From the NCBI RefSeq assembly GCF_900167075.1, contig NZ_FUWH01000002.1, positions 525,005 to 589,004 of the forward strand: DNA of 64,000 nucleotides, given 5' to 3'. This stretch comes from Sediminibacterium ginsengisoli. Its GTDB lineage: Bacteria > Bacteroidota > Bacteroidia > Chitinophagales > Chitinophagaceae. Below the pieces are notes generated by a model, which was not told the origin of the DNA, ran no database searches, and was given only the letters and a program-made list of their open reading frames with translations. Both the position numbers and the translations under genes were made by a program. This document shows positions 8,676 to 16,977 of this stretch, in pieces (position 1 is the first letter of the stretch; each line of letters starts with the position of its first letter).

Positions 8676-9776
8676 ATGAAAAAAATAGCATTACTGGCGG
8701 CATTACTGGTCTCTGCTTTTGCGGAAGCCCAGTTTTCGGTAAGACTGATCGTTACGCAGGTGGCAACGAAAGCACAGGAAGATATTTACGTTTCCGGTAA
8801 TTTCAACAATTGGAATCCGAAGGATGAGAACTACAAACTCAAGCCATTCGGCGGATCGAGAAAAAGTCTTGTGATCAAAGACATGCCTGCCGGCACCTAT
8901 GCATTCCGTTTCACCCGCGGGGCAGCAGATAAAATGGAAACAACGGCGGATGGCAGGGATCTTGCAGACCGCGTACTGGAGGTAAACAATGACCTGTCGC
9001 AGGAATTTACCATAGCCGGCTGGAAAGACGATTATCCTGAAAAGCCAAAGCCCTACACTGCTACGCCGCAGGTGCGGGTTATGGATACTGCCTTTGCAAT
9101 ACCACAACTGAACCGCACCAGACGCATCTGGGTTTACCTGCCGAAAGGGTATGCAGGCGCATCTAAGAACTATCCTGTTATTTATATGCAGGACGGCCAG
9201 GACCTGTTCAACGAAAAAACGGCAACGGCACATGAATGGGGCGTGGATGAATGTATGGATACATTGCAGCAGAAGCTGAACAAGGAATACATTATTGTAG
9301 GAATAGATAACGGCGGCGATAAACGCCAGGCTGAATATGATCCCGCGCAGCCAGACGGAAAAGCATATGCGGAATTTCTTGTACAGACATTGAAGCCATA
9401 CATCGACAGTAAATACCGCACGCGTAAAGCCGCTGAGAATAATTATCTCTGCGGAAGCGGATCAGGAGCAGTGATCAGTCTTTACACGGCATTACAGTAT
9501 CCTGCAGTGTTTGGCGGCGCCGGTGTTTTTTCTCCTGTTTTCAACAATGATCTGATTTATACCATTGCAGAAAAATTCAAACCGGAACAGGTTGCTAAAT
9601 TTTATTTCTATACCGGTTCGCGCGAGCCGGCTGCAATTCCTGCCGGAGTGCAGAAATTGCTCAATATTCTTCAGCAGAAAGAAAAATTCGTAACAAGAAA
9701 TGTCTTGAATCCGCTCGGCCAGTTCAGTGAAACTTACTGGCGTGATGAGTTCGATGATTTCTTTAAATGGCTGTAA
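8676..9776 (+). CDS. esterase-D-like alpha/beta hydrolase with N-terminal glycogen-binding-like (E-set) domain
   Basis: 366 residues. The signal peptide MKKIALLAALLVSAFAEAQ shows export. Residues about 20-100 form an AMPK/CBM48-like E-set module with the hallmark SGNFNNWNP. Residues about 120-366 are an alpha/beta hydrolase of the esterase D/enterochelin esterase type: RRIWVYLPKGY, then VIYMQDGQDLF, and the nucleophile elbow GSGSG in LCGSGSGAVISLY. Such proteins are annotated as esterases acting on siderophores, feruloyl or acetyl esters; the substrate here is unknown. The ATG at 8676 is chosen over an in-frame TTG at 8661 because it begins the signal peptide. The gene ends 5 bp before the convergent RNase Z gene. 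Confidence 0.8.
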   Translation: MKKIALLAALLVSAFAEAQFSVRLIVTQVATKAQEDIYVSGNFNNWNPKDENYKLKPFGGSRKSLVIKDMPAGTYAFRFTRGAADKMETTADGRDLADRVLEVNNDLSQEFTIAGWKDDYPEKPKPYTATPQVRVMDTAFAIPQLNRTRRIWVYLPKGYAGASKNYPVIYMQDGQDLFNEKTATAHEWGVDECMDTLQQKLNKEYIIVGIDNGGDKRQAEYDPAQPDGKAYAEFLVQTLKPYIDSKYRTRKAAENNYLCGSGSGAVISLYTALQYPAVFGGAGVFSPVFNNDLIYTIAEKFKPEQVAKFYFYTGSREPAAIPAGVQKLLNILQQKEKFVTRNVLNPLGQFSETYWRDEFDDFFKWL

Positions 9777-9781
9777 CGCTC

Positions 9782-10684
9782 CTATATCACATAAGTAACG
9801 CCTTCAATAGCGAGCTGGGTGTTGGGAAAGATTTCCCGGGCTTCGGAAAGGAATGGGTCCAGTGTTTCGTATTTACTGCTGAAATGCCCGATCAGCAGGC
9901 GCTGTGCACCGGCTTTTATAGCAATGGATGCAGCCTGCACGGTGGTTGAATGAAAGCGTAAGGCTGCCCGTTCTTCCAGGTCTTTCAGATAGGTAGCTTC
10001 GTGGTACAGAAGGGATGCTCCGGAGGTTTTTTCCGCAAGTTCTTCATGGTAAACGGTGTCAGCACAGAATGCATAACTTTTGGGCGGAGTATTGGCAAAA
10101 GTCACTTCGCTGTTCGGGATCCTTTCACCTGACCGGGTAGTATAATCTGCACCATCTTTGAGCTTGTCGTAATAAGCTGAAGGAATTCCATGCAATACGG
10201 CTGCGTCTTTGTTGATCTTCCTCGGCTTTTTCTTTTCACTGAATATAAAACCCCAGCACGGAATGCGGTGCTGTGTCTGGAAACTGCTTACCGTGAATTT
10301 CGGGTAATCCGCAATAATGCCGTCGTCACCTAGCGCATGAAAATGCAGGGGATAGGGCAGCGTTGTGGCGGCAGCCTGCAGCTGGATATCGATGATGTCT
10401 TTCAGCATCGGAGGTCCGTAAATATGCAGATCCTGCTCACGGCCCAGTAAGCCCATGCTTGTGATCAGCCCGATCAGCCCGAAATAATGATCGCCATGCA
10501 GGTGTGAAATAAAAATATGGTTGATCCGGCCTCTTTTGACCTTATACCTGGCCAGCTGCATTTGCGTACCTTCGCCGCAGTCGATCAGGAATAACTGTTC
10601 GTTCAGCGTTACAACCTGGGCAGTAGGATGCCTGTCGTAAGCCGGAATTGCAGAGTTATTGCCGAGTATGGTAATGCCGAACAT
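9782..10684 (-). CDS. rnz: ribonuclease Z
   Basis: 300 residues, typical of the short tRNase Z form. It is a metallo-beta-lactamase-fold endonuclease that trims tRNA 3' ends. The zinc motif HLHGDH is at 61-66. FLIDCGEGTQMQLARYKV and the downstream FCADTVYHEEL and LYHEATYL blocks are family-typical, and IGHFSSKY carries the late His. It is monocistronic and convergent with the esterase gene. Confidence 0.93.
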   Translation of the reverse strand: MFGITILGNNSAIPAYDRHPTAQVVTLNEQLFLIDCGEGTQMQLARYKVKRGRINHIFISHLHGDHYFGLIGLITSMGLLGREQDLHIYGPPMLKDIIDIQLQAAATTLPYPLHFHALGDDGIIADYPKFTVSSFQTQHRIPCWGFIFSEKKKPRKINKDAAVLHGIPSAYYDKLKDGADYTTRSGERIPNSEVTFANTPPKSYAFCADTVYHEELAEKTSGASLLYHEATYLKDLEERAALRFHSTTVQAASIAIKAGAQRLLIGHFSSKYETLDPFLSEAREIFPNTQLAIEGVTYVI

Positions 10685-10863
10685 GGATGGCTTGGGTAAT
10701 GAGTAACAGTGATTTCTATTACAAATTAATGATTTTTCTGCTGTATTTCTACCTGTAAATGCGTTTTTTCAGCTGGTAAAGAATGAATTGTGGCTGCCGG
10801 TATGGTGAATTACACGTTTAAATACGCTAATTTTAAGTATCTGAGCTAAAAACTGCCTGATAA

Positions 10864-10896
10864 TTGCCATATGTTATATTATTTTTCCTACCTTTG
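10864..10896 (+). promoter_or_regulatory. promoter of rpsO
   Basis: TTG at 10864-10866 is followed after 22 bp by a perfect TAnnTTTG element (TACCTTTG, 10889-10896). This is 54 bp before the rpsO start, leaving a purine/A-rich leader. The 266-bp gap between rnz and rpsO otherwise shows no gene. Confidence 0.6.
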
Positions 10897-10950
10897 CACG
10901 CGATAAAAAAAGAAAGAATACAAACGGAGTCCTTTTAAACATTTTTTGAA

Positions 10951-11223
10951 ATGCCTTATTTAACAACAGAAAAGAAAGCAAGCATTTTTGCTGAGTTTGG
11001 TGGAAAAGCCACTAACACGGGTTCTATCGAAGGTCAGGTTGCATTGCTGACTGAGCGTATCACGCACATTTCCAAGCACTTACAGAGCAATAAGCATGAT
11101 CATTCAAGCCAGCGCGGCCTGATGATGATGGTAGGTCAGCGTAAGCGCCTGCTTGGATACATGCAAAAGCATAACCTGATGGGTTATCGCGCACTGATTG
11201 AAAAACTTGGTCTGAGAAAGTAA
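10951..11223 (+). CDS. rpsO: 30S ribosomal protein S15
   Basis: 90 residues, the normal length. It contains the S15 core: GSIEGQVALLTERITHISKHL, then HSSQRGLMMMVGQRKRLLGYM and the C-terminal YRALIEKLGLRK. It binds the central domain of 16S rRNA early in 30S assembly. It lies immediately upstream of pnp, the conserved rpsO-pnp order, with a hairpin between the two genes. Confidence 0.97.
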   Translation: MPYLTTEKKASIFAEFGGKATNTGSIEGQVALLTERITHISKHLQSNKHDHSSQRGLMMMVGQRKRLLGYMQKHNLMGYRALIEKLGLRK

Positions 11224-11242
11224 TTTCCAGCTATGCTATAGT

Positions 11243-11279
11243 CTATTCCCAACTGATTTTATACAACGGTTGGGAATAG
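11243..11279 (+). terminator. hairpin between rpsO and pnp
   Basis: An 11-bp perfect stem (11243-11253 with 11269-11279) has a 15-nt loop. It has no long T-run, so it may be a weak terminator or an RNase processing signal rather than a full stop. It lies where the partial terminator and RNase III site sit in the E. coli rpsO-pnp operon. Confidence 0.6.
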
Positions 11280-11327
11280 TCATTTCTATTGGTGCCTCTC
11301 ATTTGCATGTCATTCCTTCACAGGAGC

Positions 11328-11343
11328 CGCGGAATTTTCCGCG
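11328..11343 (+). promoter_or_regulatory. short GC-rich hairpin in the pnp leader
   Basis: The inverted repeat CGCGGAA/TTCCGCG is centred about 26 bp before the pnp ATG at 11362. It could act in the leader-based control known for pnp, but this is inference from position only. Confidence 0.3.
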
Positions 11344-11361
11344 CCTTAACAAAACCAGATT

Positions 11362-13512
11362 ATGTTATCACAACCTATAAGTGTCAGTTTCGATCTTGGC
11401 GGTGGACGCGAAGTATTTATCGAAACCGGAAAACTTGCCCGCCAGGCAGATGGTGCTGTTACCGTTCGCCAGGGCAATTGCGTTATCCTGGCTACTGTTG
11501 TAGCCAACAAAGACCCTAAAGAGGGTCAGGATTTCTTTCCGCTGAGCGTGGATTACCAGGAGAAGTTTGCAGCAGCAGGCCGTATCCCGGGTTCATTCTT
11601 CAAGCGTGAAGCAAGACTGAACGATTATGAAATATTGACCAGCCGCCTGATCGACCGTGCGCTGCGCCCGCTTTTCCCTGAAGATTATTTCTGCGATGTG
11701 CAGGTACTGCTCAGCCTCGTGTCGAGCGATGCGGAAGTACTGCCTGATTCACTGGCCTGCCTTGCTGCTTCTGCCGCACTGGCTGTTTCAGATATTCCTA
11801 TCAAGGAGATCATCAGTGAAGTAAGGGTGGGCCGTATCAACGGTCAGTTCGTTATTAACCCTACCCGTACGGAACTGGAATCTTCTGACCTCGAATTCAT
11901 CATCGCAGCTACTGAAAAGAACCTGATGATGGTGGAAGGTGAAGCCAAAGAGTGCGATGAGGCAGACCTCATCCGCGCACTGGAACTGGCGCATGATGCA
12001 ATCCGTATCCAGATCAAAGCACAGGCAGAACTGCGCACCAAAAAAGGAGTTACTACCAAAAGGGATTACAAGAAACCTGAGCACAACGAAGTGATCAGGC
12101 AGGGTGTTTACTCTTTTGCAAAAGATAAAGTTTACGAGATCTCACGCAAAGGATCTGCAAAGCACGACCGCAGCGATGCATACAGCGTGCTGAAAGATGA
12201 ACTGATCGCCAGCTTCGGCGAAGAGATCACGGATGCCGACAAAAAACTCGTTAAAAAATACTACGAAGACCTGAAATGGGAAGTGGTACGTAATATGATC
12301 CTCGAAGATCGTATCCGCCTCGATGGCCGTAAACTCGACGAGGTAAGGCCGCTCGCCATGGAAGTAGATCCGCTGCCTACACCGCACGGTTCTTCTCTCT
12401 TCACCAGGGGCGAGACCCAGTCGCTGACTACCGTTACTTTCGGTACCGCTCTGGACGACCTGCTGATCGAAAGCGCTGCCAAATCAGTAGATTCAAAATT
12501 CTATCTCCATTACAATTTCCCTCCATTCAGCACAGGTGAAGTGAAAATGATGCGCGGACAAAGCCGTCGCGAAGTAGGGCACGGAAACCTGGCCATGCGT
12601 TCACTGAAACAGATGATGCCTAAAGGTGAATATCCGTATACAGTGCGTGTTGTGAGCGATATCCTCGAAAGTAATGGTTCTTCATCCATGGCAACGGTTT
12701 GCGCAGGTTCACTGGCGCTGATGGATGCAGGTGTACCGGTTCCCAAACACGTAAGTGGTGTGGCAATGGGACTGATCACCCGCGAAGATGGTAAATACGC
12801 GATCCTGACAGATATCCTCGGAGATGAAGATCACCTGGGTGATATGGACTTTAAAGTAACCGGAACCCGCGATGGTATCTGCGGTGTTCAGATGGATATC
12901 AAAGTAGACGGTCTCAGCATGGATGTAATGCGTGAAGCACTGGAGCAGGCAAGAAAAGGTCGTCTCCATATTCTCGACGCTATGTATGAGTGTATGCCTG
13001 CTGCCCGTCCGGAAGTGAAACCACATGCTCCGCGGATGATCAAACTGATCATCGATAAAGAATTCATCGGAGCGGTGATCGGACCAGGCGGTAAAGTGAT
13101 CCAGGAGATCCAGCGTGAAACCGGTACTACCATCAATATTGAAGAAGTGGGCAACACAGGTGAAGTAAGCATCTTCTCTGCTGCCAAAGAAGGACTTGAT
13201 AAAGCAGTAGCATGGGTACGTGGTATTGCTGCAGTTCCTCAGGTAGGAGATGTGTATGAAGGACCGGTGAAAGGCATCAAGGAATTCGGTGCATTCGTGG
13301 AATTCATGCCGGGCAAACAGGGCTTGCTGCATATCAGTGAGATCAGCTGGAAACGCCTTGAAAGCATGGACGGTCTTTTCAAAGAAGGAGATATGGTAAA
13401 AGTGAAACTGGTAGGACTCGATCCTAAAACCGGTAAGTTCAAATTGAGCCGTAAAGCCCTGATGCCAAGACCGGAAGGTGGCGGACGCCAGGAAGCTCCT
13501 GCTGAAAACTAA
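11362..13512 (+). CDS. pnp: polyribonucleotide nucleotidyltransferase (PNPase)
   Basis: 716 residues with the full PNPase domain order. The first RNase PH domain is at about 10-150 and the all-alpha linker at about 150-310. The second RNase PH domain is at about 315-550 (FSTGEVKMMRGQSRREVGHG and DILGDEDHLGDMDFK carry the catalytic region). A KH domain follows near 560-620 (IGAVIGPGGKVIQEI), and an S1 domain ends the protein (VKGIKEFGAFVEFMPGKQGLLHISE). It degrades RNA 3' to 5' using phosphate. It is downstream of rpsO and closed by a terminator. Confidence 0.97.
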   Translation: MLSQPISVSFDLGGGREVFIETGKLARQADGAVTVRQGNCVILATVVANKDPKEGQDFFPLSVDYQEKFAAAGRIPGSFFKREARLNDYEILTSRLIDRALRPLFPEDYFCDVQVLLSLVSSDAEVLPDSLACLAASAALAVSDIPIKEIISEVRVGRINGQFVINPTRTELESSDLEFIIAATEKNLMMVEGEAKECDEADLIRALELAHDAIRIQIKAQAELRTKKGVTTKRDYKKPEHNEVIRQGVYSFAKDKVYEISRKGSAKHDRSDAYSVLKDELIASFGEEITDADKKLVKKYYEDLKWEVVRNMILEDRIRLDGRKLDEVRPLAMEVDPLPTPHGSSLFTRGETQSLTTVTFGTALDDLLIESAAKSVDSKFYLHYNFPPFSTGEVKMMRGQSRREVGHGNLAMRSLKQMMPKGEYPYTVRVVSDILESNGSSSMATVCAGSLALMDAGVPVPKHVSGVAMGLITREDGKYAILTDILGDEDHLGDMDFKVTGTRDGICGVQMDIKVDGLSMDVMREALEQARKGRLHILDAMYECMPAARPEVKPHAPRMIKLIIDKEFIGAVIGPGGKVIQEIQRETGTTINIEEVGNTGEVSIFSAAKEGLDKAVAWVRGIAAVPQVGDVYEGPVKGIKEFGAFVEFMPGKQGLLHISEISWKRLESMDGLFKEGDMVKVKLVGLDPKTGKFKLSRKALMPRPEGGGRQEAPAEN

Positions 13513-13535
13513 GATGTAATCATCTTTATATATCG

Positions 13536-13562
13536 AAAGGCCCGTACTATGCGGGCCTTTTG
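13536..13562 (+). terminator. rho-independent terminator after pnp
   Basis: A perfect 9-bp stem, AAAGGCCCG with CGGGCCTTT, closes a 7-nt loop and ends in Ts. It lies between pnp and prmA. Confidence 0.85.
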
Positions 13563-13587
13563 TTTACCCATTCGCAGCCGAAAAAAT

Positions 13588-14406
13588 ATGAACAATCACT
13601 ACCAGGTTACCGTTACAACAGAAAATACAGATCTGCGGGAGATCATCATTGCATTGCTGGCCGATGCAGGGTTCGACGGATTTGAAGAAACTGAATCAGA
13701 GCTGAAAGCTTATATCCCTGCTGAATTATACGATGCCGCCATACTGGAAGCGCTGTTACAGCCCCACCAGCTCGCATTCACTGCAGAACTGGTAGAGAAA
13801 CAGAACTGGAATGCAGTGTGGGAATCGAATTTTGAACCGGTTACCATAAATGATTTTGCAGGAATCAGGGCCCATTTTCATCCGCCTTTCGGGGATACCG
13901 TACAGTATGAGATCGTGATCACCCCGAAAATGAGCTTCGGAACGGGGCATCACGCTACTACGCATATGGTGATGCAACTGATGCGTGATATTGATTTTTC
14001 CGGTAAGCAGGTGTTTGATTTCGGTACAGGTACCGGCATCCTCGCCATCCTGGCAGAAAAGCTGGGTGCGGGGGAAGTGCTGGCCACGGATAACGACGAC
14101 TGGTGTATAGAAAATGCCACAGAAAACAGTATGATCAACAACTGCGGTCGTATTACCATTAAAAAAGTGACCGATGGCAAAGAGTCCGGACCCTTCGATA
14201 TCATCATTGCCAATATCAACAAGAACATCATTCTCGATAATATTGCTTACCTGGCTGCGGCCGTGCAGCCCGGTGGTACGGTATTGTTAAGTGGCCTGCT
14301 GGAACAGGATGAGGCAGATATTCTTGAAGCGGCAGGCAAGCACCAGTGGCAGCACCAGATCACCATCAGCAGGAACGGCTGGATCGCCTGTAGTTTTAAG
14401 GCATAG
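13588..14406 (+). CDS. prmA: ribosomal protein L11 methyltransferase
   Basis: 272 residues from the ATG at 13588. An earlier in-frame start at 13549 falls inside the pnp terminator and is rejected. It is a SAM-dependent class I methyltransferase: TPKMSFGTGHHATTHMVMQL is the PrmA signature, FDFGTGTGILAI is motif I for SAM, and DIIIANINKNII supplies the NPPY-like catalytic motif. It trimethylates ribosomal protein L11. The spacing suggests independent transcription. Confidence 0.92.
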   Translation: MNNHYQVTVTTENTDLREIIIALLADAGFDGFEETESELKAYIPAELYDAAILEALLQPHQLAFTAELVEKQNWNAVWESNFEPVTINDFAGIRAHFHPPFGDTVQYEIVITPKMSFGTGHHATTHMVMQLMRDIDFSGKQVFDFGTGTGILAILAEKLGAGEVLATDNDDWCIENATENSMINNCGRITIKKVTDGKESGPFDIIIANINKNIILDNIAYLAAAVQPGGTVLLSGLLEQDEADILEAAGKHQWQHQITISRNGWIACSFKA

Positions 14407-14499
14407 AATGTGAATTGCAGCTAAGTGATTGTCTGTCAGGGGGATAATTTTCCCCAAAACAGGCTCCGTATGTTAACTTATCCTTATCTTCATTCCTGG

Positions 14500-14507
14500 T
14501 ATCTTTG
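14500..14507 (+). promoter_or_regulatory. TAnnTTTG element of plsY
   Basis: TATCTTTG is a perfect match 25 bp before the plsY ATG at 14533, within the 126-bp gap after prmA. Confidence 0.5.
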
Positions 14508-14532
14508 TACCAACAAACTTCAACCACCCCCA

Positions 14533-15180
14533 ATGAACGAATTGTTGCTCATAGTATGCGCTTACCTGATCGGCTCTATACCTACCTCCATCTGGGTGAG
14601 TAAATCCTTCTTCGACATTGATATCCGTGATTATGGCAGCGGTAATGCCGGTGCAACCAATACCTTCCGCGTACTGGGTTCCAAATGGGGAAGCTTTGTA
14701 ATGCTGGTTGATATTCTGAAGGGTGTTATTGCTACATCATTATATATATTACTGCCTTATTATCTTACCGACGAATGGGACAGGACCAATCTGATGATCG
14801 GCCTGGGGCTTGCCGCGGTAGTAGGCCATATTTTCCCGATCTGGGCTGGTTTCCGGGGCGGTAAGGGTGTTGCAACCCTGCTGGGTATGGCAGTGGCTAT
14901 ACAACCGGTAGTGGCCATCTGCTGCATCGGCGTTTTTCTTCTCGTATTATATCTTACACGCTTTGTATCACTGAGTTCGATCCTGGCGGGCATTTCATTT
15001 ATGGTGTTCATCCTTTTTATCTTCAATGAAAAAGAGACACTGTACCGCATATTTGCCGTACTGGTAGCCCTGATGGTGGTGCTTACACACCAGAAGAACA
15101 TCAGCAGGATACTGAAAGGGACGGAAAGCAAGGTGCCGATCCTCAAGCACCGCGACCGCCGCAGGCAGCGCAGGTCCTGA
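14533..15180 (+). CDS. plsY: glycerol-3-phosphate acyltransferase PlsY
   Basis: 215 residues with 5-6 membrane helices. It acylates glycerol-3-phosphate from acyl-phosphate at the inner membrane. The three family motifs are present: GSGNAGATN (36-44), FRGGKGVAT in the middle, and the C-terminal loop following VLVALMVVLTH. The start at 14533 gives the expected first helix NELLLIVCAYLIGSIPTS; upstream in-frame codons contain the promoter. PlsX, which makes the acyl-phosphate substrate, is also in this window (42718-43662). Confidence 0.93.
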   Translation: MNELLLIVCAYLIGSIPTSIWVSKSFFDIDIRDYGSGNAGATNTFRVLGSKWGSFVMLVDILKGVIATSLYILLPYYLTDEWDRTNLMIGLGLAAVVGHIFPIWAGFRGGKGVATLLGMAVAIQPVVAICCIGVFLLVLYLTRFVSLSSILAGISFMVFILFIFNEKETLYRIFAVLVALMVVLTHQKNISRILKGTESKVPILKHRDRRRQRRS

Positions 15181-15248
15181 TCTCAGATTCCGCATATTTT
15201 AACCTGTTGGAGCGAATGAAGAGTCCATGGCTTCATTGGCACAGTTAT

Positions 15249-15256
15249 TATCTTTG
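15249..15256 (+). promoter_or_regulatory. TAnnTTTG element of the M48 peptidase gene
   Basis: TATCTTTG is a perfect match 19 bp before the ATG at 15276. It again predicts a short leader. Confidence 0.5.
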
Positions 15257-15275
15257 TTTCCCTAAAGAAGAAGCT

Positions 15276-16091
15276 ATGAAAAAGATAACCCTAATGCTAT
15301 TGGCAGGGGCAACCATGTTTTCAGTGATATCCTGCAACCGCAACGCCATCACGGGCCGTAACCAGCTGAGCCTGGTACCCGAATCAGAGGTACAGGCCAT
15401 GGCATTTACAGAATACAAGGAATTCCTTTCCACTAACAGTGTGGTACCAGCAAGCAGTTCAGATGCCGCAACGGTAAAAAGGGTAGGGAACCGCATTATC
15501 GATGCCATAAAGAATTATTATAACCAGCAGGGGCTCTCGGCAGAACTGCAGGGCTACAGCTGGGAGATCAATGTGGTAAACAATAAGGAAGTGAACGCCT
15601 GGTGCATGCCCGGCGGAAAGATAGTTGTATATACCGGCCTGCTTCCGGTTACCCAGAATGATGCATCACTGGCGGTGGTAATGGGCCATGAGATCGCGCA
15701 CGCACTCGCCAAACACGGAAGCGAACGTATGAGCCAGGGCCTTCTGCAGCAACTGGGAGGCGTGGCATTATCTACAGCTATCGCCAACAAACCCGCACAA
15801 ACACAGAATCTTTTCAACAGCGCTTATGGCATCGGAACCAATGTCGGGCTCATGCTGCCTTTCAGCCGTAAGAATGAACTGGAAGCAGACCGCTACGGAT
15901 TGATGTTCTCTGCACTGGCAGGTTATGATCCGCGGGAAGCCATCAGCTTCTGGCAACGCATGGCAAAAGCCAGCTCTGGCGCCAAACAACCGGAATTCCT
16001 GAGTACTCACCCTGCTGATGAAACCCGGATCGCAGAACTGAATAAGATCATGAATGATACATATACGAAATATTACAGACCTGTAAAATAA
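15276..16091 (+). CDS. M48-family zinc metallopeptidase lipoprotein
   Basis: 271 residues. The lipoprotein signal MKKITLMLLAGATMFSVISC has its lipidated Cys at 20, so the enzyme faces the periplasm. The zinc motif HEIAH is at 138-142 and the third ligand is probably Glu201 in SRKNELEADRYG; both match peptidase family M48 subgroup C (BepA/LoiP/Oma1-like). These proteins degrade misfolded outer-membrane proteins in proteobacteria; the same quality-control role is inferred here. The C-terminus ends in the usual LSTHPADETRIAEL repeat-like segment. Confidence 0.9.
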   Translation: MKKITLMLLAGATMFSVISCNRNAITGRNQLSLVPESEVQAMAFTEYKEFLSTNSVVPASSSDAATVKRVGNRIIDAIKNYYNQQGLSAELQGYSWEINVVNNKEVNAWCMPGGKIVVYTGLLPVTQNDASLAVVMGHEIAHALAKHGSERMSQGLLQQLGGVALSTAIANKPAQTQNLFNSAYGIGTNVGLMLPFSRKNELEADRYGLMFSALAGYDPREAISFWQRMAKASSGAKQPEFLSTHPADETRIAELNKIMNDTYTKYYRPVK

Positions 16092-16167
16092 GGAAGTGAG
16101 ATTTGCCTGAATACTGCTTTTCGATCGGTTAAAAAAGACCCAAAACCGCAAATTCCGGCGTTTTTGC

Positions 16168-16199
16168 TTGCGAATTACGGTTACAATTTTTTAACTTTG
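16168..16199 (+). promoter_or_regulatory. Bacteroidota promoter of the YdeI-like gene
   Basis: TTG (16168-16170), 21 bp, then TAACTTTG (16192-16199) matches the -33/-7 arrangement. It lies 52 bp before the ATG at 16252. Confidence 0.6.
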
Positions 16200-16251
16200 C
16201 ACACTTTTAGTGTAATCCATAAACTCCTTTTTAGGTTTGTAAAATCAACGT

Positions 16252-16902
16252 ATGATTGAAAAATTACAGTTAAAGGACGAAAAGAACCTGTTGATACAGG
16301 GACTTCCTTCAGCGATTGAAAAGCAGTTTGCCAAGCTCTCTTATGCAAAGAATGTGACCCCTTTGCTCAGGAGTAAAAAAGTAGATTTCGCTTTGATTTT
16401 TGCACTCAGCCAGTCGCAACTGAACAATGTATTGAAAGAAGTGTTTCCGGCGCTGCATGAAGACAGTAAATTATGGATCGCTTATCCGAAAACAACCAGC
16501 AAGATCGTAAGTGATCTTAACCGCGATTGCAGCTGGGAAATGTTGAAATGCAAGGAGTACGAATCTGTAAGGCAGGTTGCCCTGGACCATGTCTGGTCGG
16601 CTATCCGTTTTAAAAAACTCGATAAGATCCCCAACAGAACCCGTGCTTTTTCGGAAATGAAAAGCGAAGAACTTAAAGGGATCGATTTCGAAAAAAGACT
16701 CGTTGTTCCTCCTGTTGAACTGAACAAACTGTTCACCAAACACAAGGAAGCACAGGATTTCTTCAGCTCACTTTCTTTCACCAACCAGAAAGAATATGTG
16801 ACCTGGATCGAAGGCGCAAAAAAAGAAGAGACCCGTCAGAGAAGATTAGAGACCACGCTCGAAAAACTGCTGGCAGGTAAAAAGAATCCATCGGAAAAAT
16901 AA
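16252..16902 (+). CDS. conserved protein with C-terminal YdeI/OmpD-associated domain
   Basis: 216 residues, soluble, with no signal peptide. Residues about 1-100 resemble the DUF3052-like fold (KKVDFALIFALSQSQLNNVL, then SKLWIAYPKTTSK). Residues about 145-210 match the bacteriocin-protection YdeI/OmdA C-terminal module: VPPVELNKLFTKH, then SFTNQKEYVTWIEGAKKEET and RRLETTLEKLLAGKK. The biochemical function is unknown. It has its own promoter and a strong terminator, so it is an isolated unit. Confidence 0.65.
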   Translation: MIEKLQLKDEKNLLIQGLPSAIEKQFAKLSYAKNVTPLLRSKKVDFALIFALSQSQLNNVLKEVFPALHEDSKLWIAYPKTTSKIVSDLNRDCSWEMLKCKEYESVRQVALDHVWSAIRFKKLDKIPNRTRAFSEMKSEELKGIDFEKRLVVPPVELNKLFTKHKEAQDFFSSLSFTNQKEYVTWIEGAKKEETRQRRLETTLEKLLAGKKNPSEK

Positions 16903-16919
16903 CAATCAGAAAATATACA

Positions 16920-16953
16920 TTGAAAAGGCACTTCAGATGAAGTGCCTTTTCAA
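16920..16953 (+). terminator. strong terminator between the YdeI-like gene and dnaG
   Basis: A perfect 15-bp inverted repeat (16920-16934 with 16939-16953) closes a 4-nt loop. Both arms carry A/T runs, so it can end transcription from either side; dnaG ends convergently at 16978. Confidence 0.85.
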
Positions 16954-16977
16954 TTGGCACAACCTGTTGTGATTTTA

